DNA of 64,000 nt from JANPBY01 sp963851405 (GCA_963851405.1 CAWKPB010000007.1:248001-312000), one strand, 5' to 3'; shown: positions 50,827 to 60,317, counted from the first letter of the stretch. Numbers and translations are program-made. Notes: a model not told the origin generated them from the sequence alone.

Positions 50827-51477
50827 GTGCTTCCCGCGCCGGACTTGGAGTCGCTGGCGGCGATCGCGGTCTACGCGATCGTCTGGTCCTTCATCTTCGC
50901 CGAGTGCGGGCTGTTCGTCGGCTTCTTGCTCCCCGGCGACACGGTCTTGTTCGCCTCGGGCTTGGTGGCGGCCGCACCGAACAGTGGAGTCAACATCTGG
51001 CTGCTGTGCGCCGGCTCGCTGGTGGCCGCAGTAGCTGGTGACCAGGTTGGCTATCACCTGGGGAAACGGTATGGCAGGTCTTGGGCGCTGCACCGAGGGG
51101 AGGGCCGCATCGCCGGCCACCTGAATCGGGCTGAGCGGTTCTACACCCGATTCGGCTTATGGGCTGTGGTCATCGCTCGGTGGATTCCGTGGGCACGCAC
51201 CTTCGTGCCAGGCGTGGCGGGCGCCGCTGACATGGCGCGTGGGAAGTTCCTCGTAGCAAATGTCGCTGGGGCGATCCCATGGGCCGTCGGTGTCACGCTG
51301 GCGGGGTATGGCACAGCGACCGTCGCGTGGGTTCGCGGGCTCTCGGTGGCCTTGATCGTGTTGAGCCTGTTGCTGGTGATCACTGGCGCCGTGGTGTTCG
51401 GTGTCCGGACCCGCCGAAGGGGGGAGACCTCCTCAGCTGGTGACAGCGACGGGCCGGCTTCTTTCGGAGGTGTCTGA
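50827..51477 (+). CDS. DedA family membrane protein
   Basis: A 216-residue membrane protein. The DedA signature is clear: FAECGLFVGFLLPGDTVLFA near residues 25-44, then GDQVGYHLGKRYGR near 74 and ARWIPWARTFVPGVAGAADM near 118-137 with its conserved Arg residues. DedA proteins are linked to membrane lipid transport and proton homeostasis, some as undecaprenyl-phosphate translocases. The start is set by the leaderless promoter. Its last 45 bases overlap the end of the convergent ABC transporter gene. Confidence 0.92.
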   Translation: MLPAPDLESLAAIAVYAIVWSFIFAECGLFVGFLLPGDTVLFASGLVAAAPNSGVNIWLLCAGSLVAAVAGDQVGYHLGKRYGRSWALHRGEGRIAGHLNRAERFYTRFGLWAVVIARWIPWARTFVPGVAGAADMARGKFLVANVAGAIPWAVGVTLAGYGTATVAWVRGLSVALIVLSLLLVITGAVVFGVRTRRRGETSSAGDSDGPASFGGV

Positions 51478-54177
51478 GCTGCCGAGGAACGCTTCGATGA
51501 CGCGAGGGTCGCTCTGGACCACGTCGGCCGTCCCTTCCGCGATGACAGCGCCTAGGTCGAGAGCCACGAATCGATCGCACACGGCCCTGAGCAGGGTCAT
51601 GTCATGGTCGATCACGATCATGGTCACTCCGAGTTCGTTGTTGACGTAGCGCAACAGCTCGGCCAGCGCCGGGATCTCGGAGTGCGCAATCCCGGCCGAT
51701 GGTTCGTCCAGGAGCAAGACGTCCGGTCCGAGGACAAGGTCACAGCCAAGCTCTGTGAGGCGCCGCAGCCCGGTCGGGAGAGAGGCGATCGTCTCCCTAC
51801 GGTAGTCCGTCAACCCCAGTGCTTCGAGAACGACCGCGGGATCGGTCCCCGTCTTTGTTCGCCGGTGGGCGACGGCCAACGTCTCCTCGACGGTGAGAGT
51901 GGGGAACAGCGCCGCGTTCTGAAAGCTGCGGACGAGGCCGCGTCGAGCGCGCCCCTGGGGCGTGATCGACGTGACGTTTCGTCCGCGCAGCCTGGTCTGC
52001 CCGGAGTCGGGTCGAACGAATCCGGACGCGATCTCAAACAGCGTGGTCTTCCCCGCTCCGTTCGGCCCGATCAAAGCCACGGATTCCCCGGCATTGACGA
52101 CGACGTTCACCCCTCGAACGGCCTGGATGCCTCCAAAGGATCGCGCGATGTCGATCAATTCCAGTGCTGGGTCGTTGGCTAGTCCTCCCCTGTGTGGTGC
52201 CGCGGGCAGCTGGGAGGGGCTGACCGTCGTGGACTTCGGCATCACGCGTGGCGCGTCTCGGACTGGTGTCGGGTCCACGCCGCGCAGCCGCACGTACTCC
52301 TCGACCAGCCAGTCTCGGATCGGTGACAACACCGCCACCAACCCGCCCGAGCGCATGACGACCAACAACAAGAACAGCAGTTGCAGGATGGCGGTCGGGA
52401 CGACACCCAGCCCCGCGATAAGGGGCAGGCCAACGACGACGAGGGCACCGATGACCGGTCCCGTCGTGACGGCGAGACCACCGACGATCGCCAAAACGAC
52501 GACCTCGATCGACGCGGTGGCAGGGAACTGCTCCGGAGTTACGAGCTGCTGAGAATGCGCGAGCAGCGACCCGCCGAGCCCGGCGATTCCTCCGGCTACG
52601 GCGAAGGCTTGCAGTTTGCGCCGCTTAACGGGAACCCCGAGCGCTTGGGCGGACTTCTCGTTGTCGCGGATGGCCACCCAGTCGCGTCCGAGCTGGCTTC
52701 CGATGATCCATCGGGTCGCGATCACTGCGAGGACGAGTATCCCGAGGGCCAGCTGGTAATAGAGCGCTGAGTCATCCAAGCGGAAGGGCCCAATGACCGG
52801 CTGAACCGTCTCCCGCCCGCTGCCAAGTGCCCACTCCTGGGGCAGCAGCCACGAACGACCGGCGAGCGCGAAGGCCAAGGAAACGATGGCCACGACGAAC
52901 CCGCGTGCGCGAAGGCTGGGGAGTCCGATCACGACCGATACGGCGGCCGCCGTCACCACTGCTGCGAGCGGTCCAAGGACGAAGACCCCCGTAGCGGCGA
53001 CGACCTTGACCGACGCGACGGCGCCGGCCCCGGCCACGGCGAATTGGCCAAGCGAAAGTTGGCCCGCGCGCCCTGTAAGCACCAGCACCGAGAGACCGAC
53101 GATCGCGAAGGAGAGGGTCGCGGTCAAAGCGAAGGAGGATGAGCTATCCAGGAATCGTGGCACCCACAGAGCTGCAATGGCGACCACCAGCGCGCCAGCC
53201 AGGGTGCCGAAGTGCCGCACCGCGAAGAAGCGGAGGAACGGCTCTGGAATGCGCGGGAGAGCCAGCGCCGTCCAGTCACCGTCATCGTCGGACTCTCGGC
53301 CGCTGGACGGAGGGAGCACCATCAAGACGACGAGGGCGACGGCCATCAGAATGAGATCGATGGCTCCGCTCGTGGCGTTGGCTGTCCGTACGACGGTGTC
53401 GACCACGCCGATGGCCACACCGGCTAGGAAAGCGACAGTCACGCTCTCGAAGCGGGCGACGGCGGCGGCCACCAAGCCGCGAAGCATGAGCGACGGGCCG
53501 AGAATCACCAGTGCGCCAAAGCCCTGCGTGGGCCAGAGCAGGATGGCGGCGAACGCAGCGATACCGCCCGCTAGAGCCCAGGTCCTGCCTGCGACCACGC
53601 TGGGTGAGATTCCCAAGCTGTATGCGGCGTCCGGGTTGCTCGCTGTAGCCCGGATCGCCAGGCCGAAGGAGGTTCGCCGGAGCAGGACGAGCAATCCAAG
53701 GACGAGAAGCGGGCTGAGGATGAGTAAGGCGGCATACGGTGGCGTGACTACGAGACCCGCGACCGTGAAGGACGGGAATCCTGCCGGTTGTGGGTACTGA
53801 GAACCCAGCTGCGCATCGCTGTTGATCGCGAACCCTGCGGCGAGCAGGAACTGACTGAGCAGAAGGGTGACCCCCACTCCGAGCAACCGCGGCTGACCCT
53901 CCAGGCGCCGCACGATGGTGGCCTCGACGGCGGCAGCAATGCCAGCTGCAACCAGCAATCCCACGACGAACGCGATCCAATACGGAACGCCGTACTGGAC
54001 GACCAAGGTCCCGACCAACGCCCCACCAAAAGCGCCCAGCGCGCCTTGGGCGAAATTGATGAACTTGCTGACCTTGTAGATCAGGACGAGGCCCACGGCG
54101 AGGAGGCCGTAGGGGATCCCGACGACAATCCCCTGCAGCAGGACGGCGACCGACAGATCCATGCCGAAGACGGTCAT
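51433..54177 (-). CDS. Branched-chain amino-acid-type ABC transporter, LivH-LivM-LivG fusion
   Basis: A single 914-residue protein holding three normally separate parts. Residues 1-300 are a LivH-type permease (YKVSKFINFAQGALGAFGGA). Residues about 315-650 are a LivM-type permease (LTGRAGQLSLGQFAVAGAGA, RDNEKSAQALGVPVKRRKLQ). A linker leads to a LivG-type ATPase (about 695-914) with Walker A LIGPNGAGKTTLFE, the FQNAALFPTLTV Q-loop, LPTGLRRLTELG as a divergent signature motif, Walker B LLLDEPSAGI and the IDHDM His. It imports amino acids or related amides. No frameshift is seen. Its start overlaps the stop of the LivF frame (ATGA). Confidence 0.9.
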   Translation of the reverse strand: MTVFGMDLSVAVLLQGIVVGIPYGLLAVGLVLIYKVSKFINFAQGALGAFGGALVGTLVVQYGVPYWIAFVVGLLVAAGIAAAVEATIVRRLEGQPRLLGVGVTLLLSQFLLAAGFAINSDAQLGSQYPQPAGFPSFTVAGLVVTPPYAALLILSPLLVLGLLVLLRRTSFGLAIRATASNPDAAYSLGISPSVVAGRTWALAGGIAAFAAILLWPTQGFGALVILGPSLMLRGLVAAAVARFESVTVAFLAGVAIGVVDTVVRTANATSGAIDLILMAVALVVLMVLPPSSGRESDDDGDWTALALPRIPEPFLRFFAVRHFGTLAGALVVAIAALWVPRFLDSSSSFALTATLSFAIVGLSVLVLTGRAGQLSLGQFAVAGAGAVASVKVVAATGVFVLGPLAAVVTAAAVSVVIGLPSLRARGFVVAIVSLAFALAGRSWLLPQEWALGSGRETVQPVIGPFRLDDSALYYQLALGILVLAVIATRWIIGSQLGRDWVAIRDNEKSAQALGVPVKRRKLQAFAVAGGIAGLGGSLLAHSQQLVTPEQFPATASIEVVVLAIVGGLAVTTGPVIGALVVVGLPLIAGLGVVPTAILQLLFLLLVVMRSGGLVAVLSPIRDWLVEEYVRLRGVDPTPVRDAPRVMPKSTTVSPSQLPAAPHRGGLANDPALELIDIARSFGGIQAVRGVNVVVNAGESVALIGPNGAGKTTLFEIASGFVRPDSGQTRLRGRNVTSITPQGRARRGLVRSFQNAALFPTLTVEETLAVAHRRTKTGTDPAVVLEALGLTDYRRETIASLPTGLRRLTELGCDLVLGPDVLLLDEPSAGIAHSEIPALAELLRYVNNELGVTMIVIDHDMTLLRAVCDRFVALDLGAVIAEGTADVVQSDPRVIEAFLGSSDTSERSRPVAVTS

Positions 54178-55493
54178 GCCTGTGCCTCAGCCATCTCGAC
54201 CGTTCCGGCCAGGTAGGCGCGGGTCAGTAGGTCGGGGCTTCTCCGGAGGACCTCCGAGGGCTCGGACAGCGTGATCCGACCGCGCTCCATGACGAGCACC
54301 TGAGAAGCGAGCTGAAGCGCGACGTTTGCGGACTGCTCCACGAGGAGGACCGCCGTGCCGGTTGCGGCGACCGACCTAATCAGGTCGACCAATTGGCTCA
54401 CGATGCGAGGCGCCAGGCCGAGGGAGAACTCGTCGACGAGCAGAACGGCTGGCGGATCGAGAAACGCGCGAGTGAGTGCCAGCATCTGCTGCTCACCACC
54501 GGAGAGGGTGCCGGCCTGCTGGCCCGCTCTTTCGCGAAGCCAAGGAAAGGATGCCTCGACGTGCGCGGTGCGTTCTTCGCGCGTCCGACGATCCAGCCGG
54601 TGCGGAAAACACCGAGAGGTTGTCTGCGACGGTGAGGGGCGGGAACACCGCGTGCCCTCCGACGACGAGGCCCAGTCCCGAACTCGGCGCGTCCAGCCGG
54701 AGTTAGGCCCGTGACGTCGTGCCCGCCCATCGGATCGAGCCCGCGAGAGGACGTTCCAGGCCCGCGAGGGTGCGGAGTGTGGTCGTCTTGCCTGCTCCGT
54801 TGTTCCCGAGCAAAGCCACGATGTGCCGGGCGCGATCGCGAAGGTGACGTCGAAGAGCACCTGTACCGGTCCAAGGGCAACGGACAGGCGGTGGCGGCCA
54901 GGGCCGGGGGTCGGCGGGTGCGGGTTCGCTGGCGATCGTGTTCCAGGCATCTGCGCATCCGGGGAGACCAGAGTCCGGATGTCAGCCTTCAGGGTCGGCC
55001 GGTCACTCGGTGGACGGCGCCGAGCGAGGATGAGGGCGACGATCACGTGAATCCCGATCATGACGTACGCGGTGAAAGAGAGCACGGTGTACATCGGCTC
55101 CTTGCCCACCGCGGTCTGCGCCAGCATGAAGACCAGCAGGATGACGTAAGCGGCGTAGCCGTTGATGGTCCGCAGATTCGCGCGTCGGGGAGGGAATCCG
55201 AACACGTAGAAGGAGTAGGCGGCATGCGTGAACAGGACGAGTGTCGCGGTGACCTGGATGGCCACATTGAACGCGGACAGCCATGAACCGAGCACACCGT
55301 CGGGATTCTGATCGTGCAGCCAGCTCACGAGATAGCTCGCGGGAAACACCACGACAAGGGCGACCCCGAGCCGACGGTTCCAGCGGGTGATGGAACGCTT
55401 GCGGCCGGTCCGGGCGACCAGCTGCGCGCTGTTCGCTCGCGTGGCGCACGGGTGCCGCGTGCGGCGGCGGGCCAGGGGCAGCGTCTGCGCCAC
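54174..55493 (-). pseudogene. Four-helix membrane segment plus LivF-type ATPase, interrupted by several frameshifts
   Basis: The frame starting at 55493 first encodes about 180 residues with four membrane helices (for example LGVALVVVFPASYLVSWL). From about 54950 it becomes a LivF-like ATPase (SVALGPVQVLFDVTFAIAPG). The Walker A (LLGNNGAGKTTTLRTLAG) is then in a second frame, GHDVTGLTPAGRAE in a third, and GLGLVVGGHAVFPPLTVADN in a fourth section. The first frame returns near 54610 (a TTTT run with one T too many) with LSGGEQQMLALTRAFLDP and VLLVDEFSLGLAP. At least four single-base shifts are needed. Whether the membrane part is a separate gene, possibly with LivF starting at ATG 54950, cannot be told. 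Confidence 0.7.
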
Positions 55494-55585
55494 GGGGTGT
55501 TTCGCGGGCGGAACGCGTTCACATTTCGCACAATGTATGACAGGCTCCCTCCGTGCGCGCAGACCCTGACGCGCACGACATTGGG

Positions 55586-56955
55586 ATGACGTCCACCCGA
55601 AGGAGCATGCCGCAGGCCCACTCGCGCACGTCCGGCCGGTCGCCCTGCCCTGCTGCTGCCCTGTTTGCTAGCGGCGTGCACCACCACCGGATCGACGCCG
55701 ACCCAACCCGGCGCGGAGGACGCAGCCGCAACGGCGGGAGTGCCCGGGCCGGGGGTCACGGCCGACACGATCACGGTGGGGTGCTCGTCCTCGCTGGCGC
55801 CAACACCGCCGGCTCTGGCGGTTTCGTCGTGTCGCCCCAGGGCGACACGCAAGCAGCAGGCGCAGGTGGTGATCGACACATCAACGATCAGGGGCGGCAT
55901 CGCCGGCCGACAAGTCAAGCCTGTCTGCGGGAGTTTGACTCCTCGACCTCGTCGCCCACGACAGAGACCGCCGTCTGCACGTCGTTTACCCAGGACGACG
56001 AGGTGTTCGCGGTGATCGCTGCTCGGCCAGCGCACCAACGCGGCGCGCTCCTGCTACCAGAAGGCCGAGACTACGTTCCTCGACGTCTCGCAAGCCGCTC
56101 AGCCGTCCTCGATCTACACGGAATCTCGCGCCGTACTACTGGACGCCGAACTCGGTGCCCTCGACTCGCGACGAAGAGCTGATCACGGACCTAGGCGCGA
56201 GTGACGGCTTCTGCCGGGGCGCCAAGGTCGGCGTCCTCGTCGAGAAGGATCCGAGCTTCGAGGGCGTCTACGACGAAGTTGTGACCCCGGCACTGCAGCA
56301 GCTCGGGGCCACGGCAGTCCCGCGGACGATCGACCAGAGCACCTCGGAGAACGCGATTCGCCACGGCGGGCGTCCGCGGCCTCGTCCTTCCAGAAGGCGC
56401 GGGGTCGACCATGTGCTGTTCCTCGGGCGACCGGACAACGTGGGGCTACTTCACGACCTTCACCGACTCAGCAGAACTACTACCCGACGCTCGATCCGGC
56501 GCTTCGAGACACCCAAGTTCATGGCGCAGAACCCGTCCGTGTATCCGGCGAAGTCGCTGTCTGGCGCTCAGGGAATCGGATTCTTGCCCGACGTCGATGA
56601 GGTCCCCGACTACGCCTTCCCTGCCCCCGGTGCGGAGACCACCTGCATCAACATCTTGGGAGATGCTGGCATCACCTTCGAGGGTCGAGCCGAGGCGAAG
56701 ACCGCGCTGCGATTCTGTGACGGCCTGATGTTCCTAAAAACCGTGGGAGACCAGATTGGGCCCGATGGGGTGATGAACGCAGCGAACATGGCCGCGGTCG
56801 CGGCTGGCCTCGGGTCTACGTGGCAGGCGGCCACCACCCTGGGGACGTCGTTTGGGACCGAGGGTGCCACGACGTACGCGCCTGGAGCCGGGTACCGGAC
56901 TCTCGTCTACGACGGAGTGTTTGCCTACGACGGCGACACCAAGAACTTCAGCTGA
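55586..56955 (+). pseudogene. Branched-chain amino-acid ABC transporter substrate-binding lipoprotein, multiply frameshifted
   Basis: Pieces of one periplasmic binding protein appear in order but in different frames. They are a lipoprotein signal (PALLLPCLLAACTTTGS), PGVTADTITVG, then VLAGANTAGSGGF in another frame, TSTIRGGIAGRQVKPV, EFDSSTSSPTTETAVCTSFT and CRGAKVGVLVEKDPSFEGVY. After 56155 one frame holds most of the C-terminal half to 56955, with another excursion near 56350-56510. At least five shifts are needed. The encoded protein is a LivJ-like Leu/Ile/Val/amide receptor that would feed the LivHMG-LivF importer opposite it. Confidence 0.72.
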
Positions 56956-56967
56956 GGAGGACGAGAG

Positions 56968-57711
56968 ATGTCGATGTCTGCGCAGAACTGGTTCTTCTTG
57001 CTCCTGGCCTGCGCCGCAGTGGGCTTGATGGTTCTCGCCATTCGAACGGCACACCGCGGGAAGGCGGTGAAGGTCTCAGACTCGTGGCTGCTCGTTGTGG
57101 TGCTGACGGGGCTCGTCTACGACAACGCGATGCTGGCTTTCGGATCGAGCCTCGGCGAGGGCACCCTGACCATGGTGCTGTCCGCGCCACGCTTCGTCCT
57201 CCACGGTCTCTTCACGCCGCTGCTCATCATGTTCGCGGCGCTCTCCGCTGATCGCATGGACGTGCCTGGGTATCGGGACAGAGAACGAATCACGCTCTGG
57301 GGGGCGATCGCATTCGTCGCCGTCTTGGTGGGCCTGGTCAACGACATCGTGCAGTTGTCACTGACCCCGACGGTCAGTCAGGGGATTCTCAGCTACAAAC
57401 ACCTGGACGGCGGACCACCTGTGGCGGAGATCATTACGGTCGTCTCCTTGCTCGTGATCGGCGGTGTGATGCAGCGGTATGCGCGTTGGCCGTGGGTCTT
57501 CGTTGGAGCCGCCCAGATGTTCGTCATCGCCGCGTTCTACGTGTCCAACACCTTCCTCGCGAATCTCGGCGAGCTCGTGTTGCTCTCCTGCATGGTCGCG
57601 ACCGGGATGGCAGCGGTGACCCGCACTGCAGCGGAGCGAGATGCGCGCCGGGAGGCCGCGCTGAGTCGTCGCTCGAAGCGGAGCCCGACGCCAATGTCCA
57701 CCGGATCATGA
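56968..57711 (+). CDS. Seven-helix membrane protein of unknown function
   Basis: A 247-residue protein with seven hydrophobic helices (WFFLLLACAAVGLMVLAI, then WLLVVVLTGLVYDNAML and so on) and a short basic, Ser-rich tail. I recognise no family. It follows the substrate-binding gene by 12 bases with a strong GAGGAGG 7 bases before the ATG, so it belongs to that operon. The reading frame here is intact, in contrast to the region just upstream. It may be an accessory membrane part of the importer or an unrelated exporter. Confidence 0.75.
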   Translation: MSMSAQNWFFLLLACAAVGLMVLAIRTAHRGKAVKVSDSWLLVVVLTGLVYDNAMLAFGSSLGEGTLTMVLSAPRFVLHGLFTPLLIMFAALSADRMDVPGYRDRERITLWGAIAFVAVLVGLVNDIVQLSLTPTVSQGILSYKHLDGGPPVAEIITVVSLLVIGGVMQRYARWPWVFVGAAQMFVIAAFYVSNTFLANLGELVLLSCMVATGMAAVTRTAAERDARREAALSRRSKRSPTPMSTGS

Positions 57712-57781
57712 GCCGCCGGCAAGGCGGTCTCAAACGCGCACGCAGTGCCCCAGAGGTCTGGCCGTACGCAAGGATGACGCC

Positions 57782-58504
57782 ATGTCCGTAGCCGGCGCCT
57801 CGCCACCCGTCGCTGGTCTGGATCGGGGCACGCTACGTGAGCGGTTGGCGGCCATCATCCGCACGGACATCGTCGCCGGTGTCTTCAAACAAGGTGAGCA
57901 GTTGCGTACGGAGACCTTGGTCAGCCGCTACAACGTGAGCAATACCCCTGTACGAGAAGCTCTCGGAGTCCTCGCTAGTGAGGGCTTGGTGGAGATGCGG
58001 ACCAACCGCGGGGCCTGGGTCAGCCAGGTGACCAAGAACGACGCCGAGGGGCTGCTCCAGGTGGCTGCGCTGCTCAACGTGACGGCGTACGAGCGGGGGA
58101 TCCCGCGCCTGACGGACACCGACATCGCGTTGCTCAGTCAGCACGCTGACGAGGCGATGCGCGCTCAGTTGGCTGGAGACGTGCCGCGCGCCATGGGGTG
58201 TGCCCACCGGATCCACGACGTGGTTCTTAGCGCCGCCGGCAACCCTGAGTTGGTTCGCATCCTGCGCCAGATCCAGCCACGGCTCGATCGGCTGGTTCGG
58301 ATGCTGTACACCGCTGACGGCTCCGCTGAGCGTCGTGGCGTCCCGATCACTGCCGCCGAGACCGACCACTTGGCCATCGTGCGAGCGCTGGAGGCCGGCC
58401 ACCGCGACGAGGCGATCGGGTTGGTCCGCGGGGCTTGGGAGGCGTTCGTGCAGGCCGTGGCGTTGGCCCCTGAGGCCGCGTTCGCGGACCAGCTGAGCCA
58501 GTAG
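57782..58504 (+). CDS. GntR family transcriptional regulator (FCD type)
   Basis: A 240-residue regulator. The N-terminal winged HTH reads LRTETLVSRYNVSNTPVREA followed by LGVLASEGLVEMRTNRGAWV. The C-terminal FCD domain is all-helical, with likely metal/ligand residues in HRIHDVVLSAAGN and ETDHLAIVRALEAGHRDEA. FCD regulators sense organic acids and amino acids. Its position beside the importer genes suggests that it controls them. Its start follows the membrane protein gene by 70 bases without a strong ribosome binding site. Confidence 0.9.
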   Translation: MSVAGASPPVAGLDRGTLRERLAAIIRTDIVAGVFKQGEQLRTETLVSRYNVSNTPVREALGVLASEGLVEMRTNRGAWVSQVTKNDAEGLLQVAALLNVTAYERGIPRLTDTDIALLSQHADEAMRAQLAGDVPRAMGCAHRIHDVVLSAAGNPELVRILRQIQPRLDRLVRMLYTADGSAERRGVPITAAETDHLAIVRALEAGHRDEAIGLVRGAWEAFVQAVALAPEAAFADQLSQ

Positions 58505-58576
58505 GGCTCTTCGGCTTTCGCAGGATTTAGCAAAATGCTTGATCTGAGGCTCGAGCCGTGGCAGGGTGACATGTAC

Positions 58577-58589
58577 GGAACATGGTTCC
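58577..58589. repeat. 13-base palindrome before the neocarzinostatin-like genes
   Basis: GGAAC-ATG-GTTCC lies 33 bases before the start of the gene at 58622. It is a possible operator or leader hairpin, and the only notable signal in the 117-base gap. Confidence 0.3.
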
Positions 58590-58621
58590 ACCCACTGAGA
58601 CAACTTCCGTTGGAGTCAGAC

Positions 58622-59128
58622 ATGCACAAGACGGCCCTCGCCCGAGGCGCGACTGGCGCCTTCGCCGCACTCATGCTCGCGAGCCTCGTGGTCCCGAACA
58701 CGGCGACCGCGTCAACGACAGCCGCGCCGAGCGTGAAGCAGGCTGGCGTGGAACTTCAGGGCAAGGCGCCTTCGTACACCGTGAACAAGCCCGCCCCTTA
58801 CCGGAAGGGCCAACGCGTGACGGTCACCTTCCGCCACTTCCCCAAGAACAAGACGCTCCTTATCGCGGTCTGCCGCGCCCGTACCGACTTGTCGCGCGGG
58901 GCGGAGGCCGTCGGAGACTGCGCGCCTTTCGCTGGCCCGAGCTCGGAGTTCGCGACCAGCAACGGCAAGGGCAACGGCAAGGGCAAGGTCACGATTCTGC
59001 GCGGCAAGTTGCACGCGGCCAACTGGCCGGGCTACCGCTGTGGAAACAAGAAGAAGAACCGATGCGTCCTCGTCGTGTCCGACCTGTCGGCAAAGCATGT
59101 GGTGAAGAAGAAGCTCACCTACACGTAA
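58622..59128 (+). CDS. Secreted neocarzinostatin-fold protein, one domain
   Basis: A 168-residue exported protein. The signal peptide covers residues 1-30 (ATGAFAALMLASLVVPNTAT). The mature part resembles a neocarzinostatin/macromomycin-type Ig-like domain, with GQRVTVTFRHFP and IAVCRARTDLSRGAEAVGDC (first disulfide pair). After a Gly/Lys stretch come YRCGNKKKNRCVLVVSDLSA (second pair) and a final strand. In Streptomyces this fold binds enediynes, but no biosynthetic genes are here, so its ligand or role is unknown. It is very basic. GGAG lies 7 bases before the ATG. Confidence 0.75.
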   Translation: MHKTALARGATGAFAALMLASLVVPNTATASTTAAPSVKQAGVELQGKAPSYTVNKPAPYRKGQRVTVTFRHFPKNKTLLIAVCRARTDLSRGAEAVGDCAPFAGPSSEFATSNGKGNGKGKVTILRGKLHAANWPGYRCGNKKKNRCVLVVSDLSAKHVVKKKLTYT

Positions 59129-59186
59129 TCAAGGAACAGTCAGCACACAGTCCAGCCAACAGTCCCATCAAGGGGAGGAACCCCAC

Positions 59187-60230
59187 GTGTCCAGACTTGC
59201 CAAGCGCCTTGCGATCGGCGCCGCCTCTGCGGTCATGGTCGCCGTCGCCCTCGGCTCACCGAGCGTTGCGGCGGCAGCGCCGTCCCTGACCTTGTCCGAC
59301 TACGGTCCGTTCGTGAACGGAGACTCGACCACCGTTTCTTGGGACGGCTTCCCGGCGTCGGAGATGGTCATCGTGGCTGTGTGCAAGAAGGCCACGGTCC
59401 TGACCGGACCTGGCGACTGCGCCGGCGCCGCCGACAGCGCCAAGGTGGTGATGTCTTCAGCCGCTGGGGCTGGTTCGGTCGACCTGACGGTCATCCGCGG
59501 GGACCTGGGCTCCACGCCCGCATGGAAGTGTCGCCCCGGGGACGGTCACGAGTGCGACATCGTGGTCTCGAACTTCACGGGTACCTCCATCGCGAAAACC
59601 CCCATTGTGTACGCCGCCACGATCACCTCCCTGTCACCGGATGGTCGCTACGCCGGTGGCGAGACGGTGAAGATCAAATTCTCGGGGGCTGGCAAGAACC
59701 AGACCAACCCGCCGGTCGCAGCTTTCATCTGTGATGCAGATGTTCCTCTTGGCGACGGCAGCCTGGCCTGTGACTTCACTGCCTTTGGTCCCGCCACCGT
59801 CGATGCCTCGGGCAACGGAGTGGCCAAACTAACCATTGTTCGCGGGGCGATCGGCAATGCCCTCGGTTCGAAGTGTGGGAACAAGGCTGGAAACAAGTGC
59901 GACATCGTGATCACGGACTTCAATGGACGCCTCTTGGCCACCACGCCGATCAAGTTCTTCAAGCAGCAGTCGGTTGATGGGGTGCCGAAGAAGGTCGTTC
60001 GGGGCGAGAAGGTCTCACTCCCGCGTGAGACGGTCCAGGGCAAGAAGCTCAAGTGGGTCAGCAAGTCCGAGGCGACCTGTGTCATCAAGAAGGTGTCGAA
60101 GAACGGGAAGACGACCTACAAGGCCAAGGGCCTCAAGGTCGGGACCTGCTCGCTCGTCGCCAAGGCGAACGGCGGCGCGAAGTACGCCTCGCTGCGTTCG
60201 CCTGAGTCGCTGAAGGTCGTCAAGCCCTAA
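59187..60230 (+). CDS. Secreted protein with two neocarzinostatin-fold domains and an Ig-like C-terminus
   Basis: A 347-residue exported protein with a signal peptide (residues 1-31). The first domain has IVAVCKKATVLTGPGDC and WKCRPGDGHECDIVVSNFTG. The second has AFICDADVPLGDGSLACDF and SKCGNKAGNKCDIVITDFNG. Both carry the two disulfides of the neocarzinostatin family. The last 90 residues form a basic domain with one further Cys pair (ATCVIKK, GTCSLVAK). GTG 59187 has GGGGAGG 8 bases upstream. It lies 58 bases after its one-domain relative and ends with a strong terminator. Confidence 0.75.
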   Translation: MSRLAKRLAIGAASAVMVAVALGSPSVAAAAPSLTLSDYGPFVNGDSTTVSWDGFPASEMVIVAVCKKATVLTGPGDCAGAADSAKVVMSSAAGAGSVDLTVIRGDLGSTPAWKCRPGDGHECDIVVSNFTGTSIAKTPIVYAATITSLSPDGRYAGGETVKIKFSGAGKNQTNPPVAAFICDADVPLGDGSLACDFTAFGPATVDASGNGVAKLTIVRGAIGNALGSKCGNKAGNKCDIVITDFNGRLLATTPIKFFKQQSVDGVPKKVVRGEKVSLPRETVQGKKLKWVSKSEATCVIKKVSKNGKTTYKAKGLKVGTCSLVAKANGGAKYASLRSPESLKVVKP

Positions 60231-60282
60231 CGGCTCGAACGGCATTCCTCGACGTTCTCCTCCACAGGATCTGAGGTACGCA

Positions 60283-60317
60283 GACGAGGCCCTCGGCGCA
60301 TAGCCGGGGGCCTCGTC
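60283..60317 (+). terminator. Strong terminator hairpin after the neocarzinostatin-like genes
   Basis: A 15-pair stem (60283-60297 with 60303-60317; one T.G pair) closes a 5-base loop, GCATA. It is 52 bases after the stop of the gene at 59187. Confidence 0.8.
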
